From NCBI GenBank assembly GCA_964200185.2, contig CAXNAD020000350.1, forward strand, positions 1-21,332: a stretch of DNA of 21,332 nucleotides, in the 5' to 3' direction. The number at the start of each line of letters is the position of its first letter. The first letter of the stretch is position 1. The position numbers and the translations under genes were made by a program. Under the pieces are notes generated by a model, which saw nothing but the letters and a program-made list of their open reading frames with translations, ran no database searches and was not told the origin of the DNA. This DNA comes from Choristocarpus tenellus KU-1152 (lineage: Eukaryota; Phaeophyceae). Shown here one piece after another: positions 1 to 12,900 of this stretch.

Positions 1-30
1 CGCCACCCCCTCCAAGATACTTCGAGCCTC
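1..30 (+). mobile_element. Family B fragment at the left edge
   Basis: The sequence CGCCACCCCCTCCAAGATAC followed by TTCGAG matches the right end of B1 (TCGCCATCCCCCCCAGATAC). The rest lies outside the window. Confidence 0.8.
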
Positions 31-70
31 TGGAGTACCAATTAAACCATGTACTCAGTGCTCATTTCAG

Positions 71-314
71 AGCAGTGGGAGTGTTGGAAGCATTACTACA
101 GATGGAGTTAAAACTGAATAGACCTGCTTCACCTCCTCTTTCCAATTATGCATGTAGCTTACCATTTCTAACTCTTCTTGAATCATCTTGCCATGGTGGT
201 TTGATTCCTAGATCTCATGTAATGGAGGAGCGAATACAGGCAGAGCGAGCGCTCAGGAATTTCGGTCCTGATGCCCTTACAATTCACCTTTCCCTTGCAC
301 GGGCAAGCATGGAG
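71..314 (+). CDS. Exon 1 of model (internal): armadillo-like helices
   Basis: An acceptor (tcatttcag) ends at 70, and a frame with one leading base is open from there. It reads AVGVLEALLQMEL..., then a Pro/Ser stretch, then LPFLTLLESS and MEERIQAERALRNFG. The alternation of Leu-rich helices fits armadillo/HEAT-type repeats, though no single repeat is textbook. The exon is taken to end at GAG|GTGGGA (phase 0). The frame stays open to 416, so the donor is the least certain part. The exon begins just downstream of a family B transposon fragment at 1-30, and the gene must start upstream of the window. Confidence 0.5.
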
Positions 315-3300
315 GTGGGACGATCTCCCATAGTTTATCATTTTGATGTGGAATATTGTGCATGTCTAGTCAATTTACGAATGTCTCGACTGTTCATTCT
401 TTCCCATGGTGTGTGATCTTGGGTTTGTACTGGGGATGGACAAGGGGAATAGTGCCTGAACTCCTCTGGTAGAAGAATATTGGTCAAGGATATTGAAGGG
501 AGCTCAAGGTAACAAGCGCATTTTGTTGAAGAACATGGTTTTCACACATACTCACTTGGAAATATGAAGGTTGTATTTTAGAGTATACATTAGGCGAATC
601 TATTCTCCTGACTCATACCAATCTAACTGCCTGCTGGACAAATAAGTAGGTAGTGCAAGCCCGGTTCCTCAGCAAAGTGGGGGCTACTGTGGGATCATCA
701 CTTCTCCGACCCATTCATGGTCTCCAATTGCAAGAAGCTGCAAAGGGACTTGCCGTGTGTGCTATGCATCAGGTAGTATCCTCATGTCAAGTGCACATCA
801 GCATGAAAAGCAACATTCTTCTTTTGGAGTTGCTTCCTCATGTCCAATATTTGTACATACGTTCATGAACCCTTGTATAGAGGGAATATCATATAGGATA
901 ATCATGATGGGTTGGCAAGGGACGTTTGGACTCCATATGTTGCTTGTTAGACCGCAAGAGTCGCTCACCCATCTGACCAGCTGGTAGTTGGTGCCCACGT
1001 GTTACTTGTATCAAAATACCAGCCTCCAGAGAAACAACAATGAATTCTACTGCTCAACAACTGACCCCAGGAATCTTAGTGCATGTCTATTTTTTGATTG
1101 CTCTGTCAGGTGTCTTCTTCTAGAATCCTCGAAAAGGGTGGGCTTCAGATTCTACTGAACATGCTACGCATTAGGGACTTCACTGTCCAGTTTTCCACCG
1201 TTCGAGCCCTTCTCCACATCATTCGTCACTGTGGTCAGGTATTTCTCCTCGTCAATAATCAGTTGATATTTTGTATAAGGGTAGTACTCATCATTGAAAC
1301 CGCAACATCAAAGTGGTGTGGCATTCACGCCCAAGAATTTATCGCCCCTGAGTATGGTCGTGAAACTGGTGTGACCCACATTTCAGATCCTACAGTTTGT
1401 GGGAGAAGGGTACTATGTAGTGGTTGGGGAAAATGCGAGTGAAAGTATCTTAGGGTTAGGGTACGAATTTTTTTCTGCTTGTTCATTTGGGACTTGACTT
1501 CCCACGGGTTTTTAATGACATTTTCCTACTCCGAAATGTGTCATCGGAGTAGGTAAATTTTATGCGATATGAAAAGGTGTGTTTGGAACAAGGATATTTG
1601 CACTTCCTAACAAACACAATAGGAAAAATTACATCAAAATCACCAAGAATTGGATTCTGGTCCCCAAATCACCCATTAAGATACTTTGACTCTGCCACGA
1701 GTCAAGATAACGATCCACTTCTAGCAAAGAATAAGATAGTTCCACTTGTTCACTAAAAACCGTTTCAATATCCCATAAACAATACGGCATAGCTTCTTGC
1801 AATGGTGTTTGTTGTCTGACATTTCAGCATACTATTCTTCCCCAACCTTACAGCTTGTGAGATTAACCTACAGAGCAAAAAGAGACCTGGTTAGAACATT
1901 GGATTTCATCTCATCTGCAATCAAAGATATGAAATATGTTCTTCACTCCACACTACCCTTAGGTAGTGAGTGACGAGCTTGAGATGGAGTTAACGCCTAT
2001 ATACACTAAGGTATTTTATCATTCATACTCTTGACCAATAGACAAGCAGCTGCCCTGATCATCTCTGCTTTTTCAGTCCACCTCAATTTCTCACATATCC
2101 CAACTCTTACTCCCGAAGTATATTCCTATTCCCGAGAAGTTGAAGTTATCTATATTCCCTGGACATTCACCCAGCACTTTTCCAAGGCTATGGGAGAGAG
2201 GGAGAGGGAAGCAATCATGCATCGACTTGCCTCTCTTGTACGACCCGTGCGTGAGCGTGCTGCTCGCATATTGCAACACCGGCTACAAGACTGGAAGGAT
2301 AGGAGGAGAAGGTGATGCCTATTATGCCTCTTGGAATGATACTATCTTGTATTATTTGGTCTCCCTCAGACCGGATAGGCCATACATGATATAAAAATTT
2401 CTGTAGACTGACCTTCCAGATATTTTTCAAACTATTGCAGAAATTATTGCTCAATTTTTTGTGCTGTGTTGTACCTCGGATCGGACTCACAACTTTGTGG
2501 CGAAAGAACTGCTCTCTGGATTGAGAATCACATTCATTGGTGTGCCCAAAACGTGTCTCTCTGATTTTGCATGTTGATTTGGTGAGTACGCATTGTTATT
2601 CCTAACCGTAGCTCTACCCCCAATAAAAGGCTCATCGATGCTCTGCTTTGACATCAGACTATAAAAAAGTTATGTATGTCAGGCATTGTATTGTCTAGAT
2701 CTGTTCCATTCTGAAGTTCATGTGATCTTGCAACTCTAGCAGTTCTAATGGATGAAGTTTGTTCGATATCATCGTAACAAATCATCTTGGGCTTTGTATA
2801 TACACTTGTTCTTCCAAGGGGATTAATATTGGATCTATCCCTATGCAGTTGAAGTCTCTTCCTGGCCCTTTTCATTGTGGTCGTACTGTATAAAACGACA
2901 ACAAATGATGGGTGAGCCTGCTACAATAATGTCAAATCTATTGTGAGGAAACACGTTGCATCCGCAGCCTGTTTGAGAGGGACTCTCCCTCTCAACATCC
3001 TTTGCATGCCCACGACTTATCTGCTAGCTATTGCCAATTACGATCAGACAACTATACTGTGGATGCAAAAGGCACTCTCCCTCTCCACATCCTTTGCACA
3101 TCCCTGATCATCTGCTAGGTATAGCCAATTACGATCAGACAAATATACTGCTGATGCAATAGCAGAGGAGACAAAAAAAATCAACCTACGTGGTACTGAG
3201 GAGTTTTCGTTGAATGCTTCCACATTCGATGGGTTAACAAGAAGCAACAAGTGGGGTGGAGGTGGTTATCAACAGGACACATTAGTGGCGCTTGTGCTGG

Positions 3301-6300
3301 GTAATGAGATGACAGAAATGATATGCCTTGCAGTACAGTGTGTGGAGCGCCTGTCGAGTCAGTCAGTGACGGCTGTCAGTCTCATGCTCGCGTGAGTGCA
3401 GCTTGTATCGTGAATATTTTTCATGATGGGAAATATGGTGCAGGGATATGAAAGTTCATTAAAGTCATTGATCGTATTCATTTTTACAACAGAATTATTT
3501 GCATCATATTCAATCGTTGGATGCTGAGGAAATCAAAAGTTACGAGATGTAGAGCTCCACATCTTGTGACGTTGAAGGCAATGGGAAGTCTGAGGTTGGT
3601 TTACTTCATGTATACACATACCATTCTTGCTTATTTTGAGATCTAGAGTACCATTACCTTCCACTTTGCTTTTGACAGCAAAGGTATAGACCCAAAGTAT
3701 CTGGGGGGGGGCGGACTACACCAGGGTGTCCATTTGGACCAAAACCAGCAAAAGTGCACTTACATAATCCATTTGACATATGCAACCAAATCACACAAAA
3801 ATCGCAACATGATAAATTGACCCCGAATGGACAGTCGCCATCCCCCCCAGATACTTTGAACCAAACCAGTTTTCTCTTCAAGTATCAAGCCTTGCACATG
3901 CCACAAACCCTGTCCGAAGTCAACCACATGCTTAATACAAACTATGCCGAAAATCTGTCTTCTCCACTCAACCGATTCTGGACACTTCCTTGAGTAGAGC
4001 AACACTGAATGCTTCCAAGTTGCCAATTTACTCACTTCTTCGCGTTGTAGTGAAAGTATCTTAGAGAGCACAAGTCTTTCCTTGTTTGTCCATTTGAGGC
4101 TTGGCTTCCCACAGTTTTTTTATGACATTTTCCTACTCCGAAATAAGTGAAAGTATCTTAGAGGGTACAAGTCTTTCCCTGTCTGTCCGTTTAGGGCTTG
4201 ACTTCCTATGGGGTTTTTTATGACATTTTCCTACTCCAAAATGTTTCGGAGTTGGTAAAATGTATGGGTTATGGAAAGGTGTGTCTGGAAAAAGTATATT
4301 GACTCTTTCTTAACAAACACGATAGCCAAAATTACATCAAAATCGCAACATTGGATATTAGAGTGAAAATATCTTAGAGGGTACGAGTCTTGCCCTGTTT
4401 GTCCATTTGGGGCTTGCCTTCCCTCAAGTGTTTTTATGACATTTTCCCTCTCCAAAATATTTCGGAGTAGGTAAAATGTATATGTTATGAAAAGTTGTGT
4501 CCACAACAAGGATATTGACACTTCCTAACAAATACGATAGCCAAAATTACATCAAAATCGCAACATTTGATTTTGGCCCCCAAATAGACGCGGCTGTACC
4601 CTCTAAGGTACTTTGAATATTTGGAAAATGAAATTTCTTTCATGACTAGGTCACGGCATGACTCTCCCTTTTGTAATATATTTTTGGACTCTGGATTAAT
4701 GACTATATTGTGACACCAAATTTTATGCATGCCTGTGCACAAGATCTTAGTAATGGGAAGCAGAGTGTCCCTTGGGATAGATAGAATAGTGCAAGGAGAA
4801 GCTAGCTGTGGTAAACTCTGTCAAAGAGAGGAAAACATCTGATTGTGAACCTTGTGTTTACAAAAAAGAAAAAAAGTATCGTGCTTGGAAAAATAATCAG
4901 TGAATTCAGTCTTTCCAGGCTCAATACCCCCTATTTCCACAAACTACTCCAAGCAACTCGTTGCACGATCTGTTTCAAACACTAATGGCAGGCATGATAT
5001 CATGGCCAGCCTGACAGCCCAACTACACACTCACGACGCAGAAGAGTATATCACAGTAAAATTCAAAGGAGAGGATGCCCAAGCAGAGTCCGGGATTAGG
5101 TGAGGAAACTTGACTGCGATTGTATTCAATCCACTGAGAGATTTTAGACTCTTGATTTGCCAAGAAACTACACTATGCCGTAGACTTCACAAATTGGGTG
5201 ATTAGAGTGTTGTTGTTCCTCTAGAAAGAGGCACAGTGACCTTCAATTTCCAATATTTCTGCAACATAATCTGCCTGCCTCACTGTGCCTGAACCTCAGG
5301 CAAGTCAGGGACAAAGGCACTCCGTCATCTCGAGGTTCCTCTTCAGTTGGGACACGCCTTCAGAGGCAATGCATTGCCACTCTATCCAGTCTTGCTTTGA
5401 GTGCATCTGGCCCCAGCCTCAATCCTTCCGGGAGGTTGGCAGTGGAGAGAGGTTTGCTGTTTCTTGCTTGTTTCCATTGGGAGAGCACTGTCAGGGGGGA
5501 GGCAAACCTTGCCCTCAGGAGGTCAGTCCATCATCAATGACCTTATTATGCGATGCGTATCTCTTCAAGTAATTCACAAGGCTACAGTTTTGTTCATTGC
5601 AGAGTGAGAATGACTTAGAGGGTACGAGCTTTTCCTTGTTTGTCTGCTTGGGGCTTGGCTTTCCAAGTTTTTTTTAATGACATTTTACCTACTCTGAAAC
5701 ATTTCGGAGCAGGTAAATTGTATATGTTATGATAAGGTGTGTCTGGAACAAGGATATTTACACGTTCTAACAAACATGGTGGCCAAAATTACATCAAAAT
5801 TGAACATTGGATTTGGCCCCCAAACGGACGCGGCTCTACCCTCTAAAGTACTTTGACTCTGTAGGTGTATATTGTTGCTTGAGTTGTGAACAAGGAAGAG
5901 CAAGAAGTGCTTGGTCGCATAATTTGAGCTTCAAAACCACACAAGAAGGAATTGTACTTATTCAGGACAGCAAAATCGAGCGTGAACCATTATGGAAGTG
6001 ACCAATGTGTGATAGTAAGTCAAGTAACTGCATGGGATACAGCAATACCTACTTCTGAATTAGCAACTTAGGAGTAGAATCACAACATATTGTCCTGGTT
6101 TCAAAAAGATAGGATCCTCAGGGAAAAAATGAGGAGAAGCAAGCAAGGGGACAACAGAACGATATGGCTAGCATTACCTTGAGAGTAGATCTATTCATCC
6201 AATAATTAACAACTGACATGAGAAATACTTTACATGCTCACAGTTTTCTGCACTATAGTGTTCTTGAAGATATTTGGAAGACCAAAAGTACCATCACAAC

Positions 6301-6368
6301 TCGCACTTCAACAAATATGTTTGTTCGAATATTTTTTTTCTTCAGTGTGAAGTCCGATTCTGATCGTG

Positions 6369-6451
<83 letters not shown>

Positions 6452-9400
6452 TAGAGATGTCTCTCAAGGTATCTATCAATACATAAGGACTTCACTTTCA
6501 AACCTTTCACTCCTGTCTCTCAAGGTATAGATGAAGAATAAGGTCTTCACTCACTTTCAACCCTCTTATTACTCACCTCCTACATACAGGCTGCAATCAA
6601 GGCTGGCCCTGCCTCATCCCAGGTGGTGGTCAGAGACGGACTGCCTCACGTGGCTAGGATGCATCAACCTTGGTGGCTTGCATCAATCTTTGCAGAAATT
6701 TCTTTATGCAAGTGCTCTGCAGCGTGCTCATCCTCCGGAGAGACTGGCTGGGCAAGCCTTTATAGCTCAATGTGGAAAGTCTGGTGTTAGTGGTAGCAGA
6801 TTCAGCACTGGGCAGGTGTGGTGTAAAAAAGGACTCCGGCAGCATGGGTACATCAGGGATGAGCATCAAACATTATATAGTTCCAAAGAAGCAAATTTCT
6901 CCAGGACTTTGGATGGCTCTACTGACTCTGGGGTTTGGAGCATCGAGGGGGGGAGGAATTGTGCACCAGATGGGGCGGAACTAAGAGAGGGAGCTAGCTG
7001 GGGCAGAAGGGTGAACAAGCCGGGCATCCAACTACTGCAGGCAAGAAAGAATTTGTTCAAGTGCCAGAGTCCATTTTGTTCATTGTGTACGTGATCTCAG
7101 GAAAAAAATATTAAGTGCAATGGTAGGGAATCTAACAATGCATTTGTTTGGCTTCACAAGGCAATTAAATCACACCAATGTTGAGATTAATATTCTAATG
7201 CACATTTTCTACCTCACTAATCTTGGCATGTCTTCTCGATATTCTACCCACAACATGTACCACTTGTTGCTTCCTCCTCATATGTTCTGGTTGTGGCAAA
7301 TTGTCTACTGAACAAAATTCAAGTATGTAAGCTAAAGAGAGTTGAACGTAAGTCAGTAGAGTAATATTACAATGGGTTTACTGACCACATCCCACCCTTC
7401 TCAGCTTTAGATCTGACGCTAAACCTTCGCCTGAGATGTGAGGTTCGAGATTGTGGAGAGTAGGGTATATCTCTCTGAAAGAAGCGTCAATCCTCAATGA
7501 GTTGCTCATATGGTTTCCTCGGATTTTGATTTTGAAAGCAAAGTGTGTTGGAGCACCATTCTTTACCAAGAATTCGACATCAGGGTCCTAGAAGACAGCA
7601 GTGTCAATCCATCAAACTGTGAGTAGCATTCTTTGCAAAAATGTAAGTCATCACAATCTCAGGGCTCAGATCTTGAATCCCTCCTCTCTCCCTCAATAAG
7701 AAGGCTTGATCTCATAGTATTTCCATCAGTCGATATTTTCTTTTTCTGTGAGATAACTATCCCCACTCTCTCTCCTCCACACCTTTCAGATGCAGAGGCA
7801 CGACCTTCTTTCCTATCCAATTGAAGCCAGTCCAGAGGAAGCTACTTCTTTTTTGAGAAACCTGAGGAATCTTCGACTCATGGCCGATGTATCCTCTTTT
7901 CAGCTAGATGGAGAGGAAGGGGAGGTTGACAACATCACCAAGGCAGAGTCAGGAGGAGAGAGGGATGGAGACGGAGTGGTAGGGTTGGGGGGGGGGAAGG
8001 GAGGGGGATCGACCTGGGGGACTCTATTGGAGCAACACGGATTTTCTCTCTGGCAGGAAAAAAAACACACAATTAATGAGGTATGAGAAGTCTGCTAAGG
8101 CATGACATAGGGGGCTTATTTATGGAGAGTATGACATACTTGACGGTGAGACTGACATCGATTTTCCTGCTTCAAGGGTCAAAGTAACTGGGGGGGGGGG
8201 TGGCGACTGTCCATTTGAGGCCAACTTTTTTATGTTGCGATTTTTGTGTGATTTGGTTCCATACGTTGGATGGATAATGAAAGTGCACTTTTCCTGGATA
8301 TGACCCAAACTGACACTCTGGTGTAGACCCCCCCCCACCACCACAGATACTTTGGGTCTCAAAGTATGTAGTAATACACAGCTCTGGGCAGCCTTGTGAC
8401 GTAAGGAACGGGAGTGAAAGTATCTTAGGGTTAGGGTACGAGTTTTGCCCTGTTTGTCCATTTGGGGCTTGCCTTCCCTCACGTGTTTTTATGACATATT
8501 CCCTCTCCAAAATATTTCGAAGTAGATATGAAAAGGTGTGTCCGAAACAAGGATTTTGACACTTCCTAACAAACACGATAACCAAGATTACATCAAAATC
8601 GCAACATTTGATTTTGGCCCCCAAATGGACGCGGCTCTACCCTCTAAGATACTTTGGCTCACGGGTCATATATTTCTTGTAACAAAATAAAACCTGCTTG
8701 TACATATACAATTGGCACACTGTTGTTGTGCAGTTCCCTCTGTCAAAACAAAATAGCATCAAAGTTTATGGTTAGTAGGAGGATTTAATGCTAAGAGGCT
8801 AAGGAGCAGCTTTGGCATCACTTGAAGATTTGTATAACTAGATGGAAAGTCCTTTGAAGAAGAACCTCATACTTGATCCTTTACTCTTTGATCCCATTGA
8901 TTGGAGCTTTTCTGGAATAGATCAGCTAATGCAATGGCAGTCGATGCCCTTCTTCAGTTGGCATTCCTCTTTCTTCTTGATGAATCCACCCATGTCAACA
9001 ACAATTGATACAAGACCAATAGGAGCTCGGTTCCCAACTTGTGCAACCAATGGGATAAGTGCATCGCATGACTACCAATTCGGGGTTCAATGCAAATTTT
9101 GAGTGAAATGCACCCTCCAATCAACAAAAACCATGCTGCTTCGGCCTTGACAACCTCCCATAATATTCCACACTTTCGTTTAGTGGAAGGCGTTTTTTTT
9201 TAGCAGTGTGCTGTGGAGAAGTTACCTCCTCATGCTCCAAAACTATAACCAGTGTAATGCACGGTTGTATGGAATCGTCAAAACTTGTTTCCATCTTTGG
9301 GAGATTTGGGAGATAAGAGTCATTGAATACAACAAAAAGCTTAGGAATACCACACTTGAATTTCGGCGGTGAAGTTCTCGAAGTGAAGGGGGAAAGGAGT

Positions 9401-9929
9401 GTACCCTGTTGTTTTGGGTCATCCCTTGCACGAATACTTTGAGTGAAAGTATCTTAGAGGGTACGAGTTTTGGCCTTTTTGTTCATTTGGGGCTTGGCTT
9501 TGGTTTTTAATGACATTTTACCTACTCCAAAACATTCCGGAGTAGGTACAATGTTTACGTTATGAAAAGGTGTGTCTGGAACAAGGTTATTGACATCTCC
9601 TAACAAACATGATAGCCAAAAATTCATCAAAATTGCAAAATTGGATTTTGGTCCCCAAATGGACGCGGCTCTACCCTCTAAGGTACTTTTGTTCATATGG
9701 AGAAGTAGCCCCATCCGAGATACTCTTTCACATCAACTATTGAAAGGTGATGCATCAATTTGTATACCTGGACAATAATTTTTGACTGTGTTTATTTTCA
9801 CGTACATCTTGTTCAGCCATGTATATATTATAGCAACTAGAAGAGATGCCTTTGCTCCAGTGTATTCTGTGGGAACTATCATGACAAGCAGTCAGTGGCA
9901 TGGACGCCATCTCCACAAGATGGTACTTA

Positions 9930-9961
<32 letters not shown>

Positions 9962-12900
9962 TTATTGTGTATAGATGTGCAATTTGTTTTCACATTGACT
10001 TTGGTCTGGGGACTATCATACACTGTGGACAGAGGCGCTAGGCACTGCATTACTTATCACAGTAACTACTGTAACCAATTGTTGAACTACGACTAGTGCA
10101 AAGCCTCCATATATGCCTTGCTTCTTGCATATTGGGTTCGGACATATCACTGCCGATCAGTCTGCCTCCTTTTTCGGATCTTGAGCTGGACCCTTGTTGT
10201 TGCCACTTTCTTGTGTAATGACAGATTGAATAGGATACGCACAATCCAACACAGAGCTTGCCACGTGGACATTGGATAGTCAAAACTGGATTTCTGTTTG
10301 AAGTGTCTTAGCTTCAATTGGGTTTAATCGTACAGAAGTCATTTAGGGAAAGTTGTCCTTTACTTCTGAGCCGTGAGAACGCTCATTGAAAAAAGTCTTG
10401 GGAAAAATGTACGAAAAATAATTCGTATTATGCACGTGTATATGCCAATCTATAATTTCAGGTGGAAATTAACATTCACTGCTTGTTTCAATTCCTCTGA
10501 AAGATTGGGAAATTTGGTCACTGTCCCTGCCCTAACCCTCATACCTGCCCCTTCCAAAAATAATTAATAAAGATTTCCAGGATCCTTAAGCAGACAACTG
10601 CCGCAACTGCCGGATTCTTCCCAACTGAAACAAGCAGGACATCTTACATAGGTAATTCTGGTCACATAGCACATTATTTTCCTCTTGGAAACATATCAGC
10701 ATAAAAAACAGACTTAGAGACTTCCTTCCTTGTCCCTAGAAAAAAAACGTAAAACACGAGGTACGATTCCATGGCAGCAACACGGTGTGTATAGGGCAGT
10801 GTAAGGCCCTTTGATATGGGGCGCATCAAGAAGCATGTGTGACGTAGATCTTGTCTATCAATCCTTCTTGAGCACATCTAAGATCAACAGTTCAGCACAA
10901 AGCACTCCTTACAAGTGAAAGCACCTTAGAGGGTACGAGTTTTGCCCTGTTTGTCCATTTGGGGCTTGGCTTCCCACGGGTTTTCAATGACATTTAACCT
11001 ACTCCAAACTGTTTTGGAGTAGGTTAAATGTGTATGTTATGAAAACGTGTGTCCAAAAACAAGCACATTTACACTTCCTAACAAACATGATAGCTAAAAT
11101 TTCATCAAAATTGCAACATTGGAATTTGGCCCCCAAATGGACGCGGCTCTACCCTCTAAGATACTTTGACTCTTACCAGTACCACTACCACTACTACTGT
11201 GGTTCAGGCATGACAAACTTGATATCATGGGCAGTCATGCTACCATTGCAGAAGCTAACAGATGGCACTTGGAGAAGAACCTTTTTCATAATGTACTCTG
11301 AGTATTTCGCTAGTTTTCCTACCAGGGTTTTTGGACCATAAATATTGTGCTTCAGCTTGGTATCACTTCTTCATTCCAGTGTACCTCTTTAAGCCAGTCA
11401 GTGTAGATTTAAGACGTTGATACAACTCCTCTATGCTACGACCCACTCAACAGTTTATCACTCCTCTGTACTGCACAAAACTAAATTGCTCTATTCCAAA
11501 GTATCCTGGATTGGGTTACTTTATTACTGGTAACTGGTGACAAACTTCGGATTTTTTTCATCTTCTCATCCCTAATTTCTCCATCCAATTCCAAAGCACC
11601 ATTCACAGGGTCTTTTCATTTTCATCTGCAGACTCCTGATGGGGGCTGCCTGAATCTGAGTAATGAAAGTGTGGTACCAGACATCATATTTATATTCGCC
11701 TTAACAACATAATTACCAAACTACACCCCACCAAAAAGACACTTGACTCTTGAGGAACAAGGGCAATGACTCGCAATCCCCCTTCCCCCTATCCTGCAGC
11801 ATCTTGGGACACTGTGGAAGCAGCTGACCAATTTGGAACTGTGAGGACCTTTCGTCTCATCCGTCCAAATCCCAATTCAACCTCTGATGGACCAAATGCG
11901 TTTCACCGGATCAGTAATCCTTCTAATGCACAAGCCAGACAATTCTTGAAACCTGGCTCTTGCCAGATGCAAGGAATAGAAGACCTACCAAGTCCCCATG
12001 AACGGCAACAGCAGGGGTATGAGCAAATCTATGGGATGGTACCAAAGAGTATGCGGACACCCATGGGCAAGGGAGAAAATATATTATTGGAGAAGGGGGG
12101 GGGAGTTTGTGCTGGGCTGCAGTCTACTGGGAACAGAGCCTACCATGGCCTGCGATTCTTGGGGTTGCTGGTGGATGAGAAGGGGAAAAGTATAGTCGAG
12201 GTAAGTGACAATAATCAAGTATCAAAATAAGTTCCTCTGGACCCACATGTTTTCTCCTTATTATTGTGATTTATGCAGCGACATTTACATTGTAATAGCA
12301 CTGCCTGGCTGGCAAAGACAAGCAGTGAGGCAGTCTAACTCTATGAGAGGAAGTCAACACAATTGTGTTGGACATAAAAGATTGTCATTGGCTAAATGAC
12401 AATTTCAAAACCGAGGTGGAGACGCTATCCAGGTTGTGAAAAATGTACCCTTCTGAACTCTGGCATATTTTTATCGCGAACTTCCCAAAAGGTTTATGAG
12501 GGTAGTCTTCACCAGCAGGCTCTACAGAGAGAAGCACACCGTGTACTTTCTCAACCTCAGAATGTCGGACGGTCTCTGGAGCTTGTGGATGGCGTGGCCA
12601 CAGTCAGTGTACAACACAATTCTGTTGAAGCCCTGTGTAAGGCGTCAAGACCCTTTAAGAAGGTGGGAAGCACCCAGATATGTGACCTCTTCCCATGTAG
12701 ATCATTTTGAGGTTTACTAAACCTTCCAGAACATACAATTCTCAACACACAGTTTCAAGAGGCGATGCTAAATGTCATTATCTAATGGAACAGGATGTAC
12801 GTACAAATCGACCAAACATAACTGGTTGGATGTATTTGGCACAACAAAACACTCTGTTGTACTGAGAAAGGTCCCAAACCTGAGTTTGTAATCTGAGCTA

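Noticed and set aside
4231-4742. Minus-strand open frames over the tandem family A array
   Set aside because: They are readings of non-coding transposon sequence; the same peptides recur at 8172-8624 because the elements are copies.
4900-4991. Upstream extension of exon 6 with a good acceptor at 4918
   Set aside because: It gives a phase that does not join exon 5; kept only as an alternative.
6218-6510. Open frames on both strands rich in Thr-His/Arg-Glu or Leu-Ser/Val-Cys
   Set aside because: They are translations of the (AC)n(AG)n microsatellite.
8842-9102. Plus-strand frame of 86 codons, and a nearby AVDALLQLAFLFLLDES in another frame
   Set aside because: The second looks armadillo-like but no acceptor and donor pair fits the phases of exons 9 and 10.
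11030-11341. Plus-strand open frame of 103 codons
   Set aside because: More than a third of it lies in element A6, and the remainder has no splice support.
11350-11640. Minus-strand fragments with protein-like text (SIEELYQRLKSTLTGLKRY; VNGALELDGEIRDEKMKKI)
   Set aside because: They lie in different frames with stops between them and no recognised domain; at most an old pseudogene fragment.
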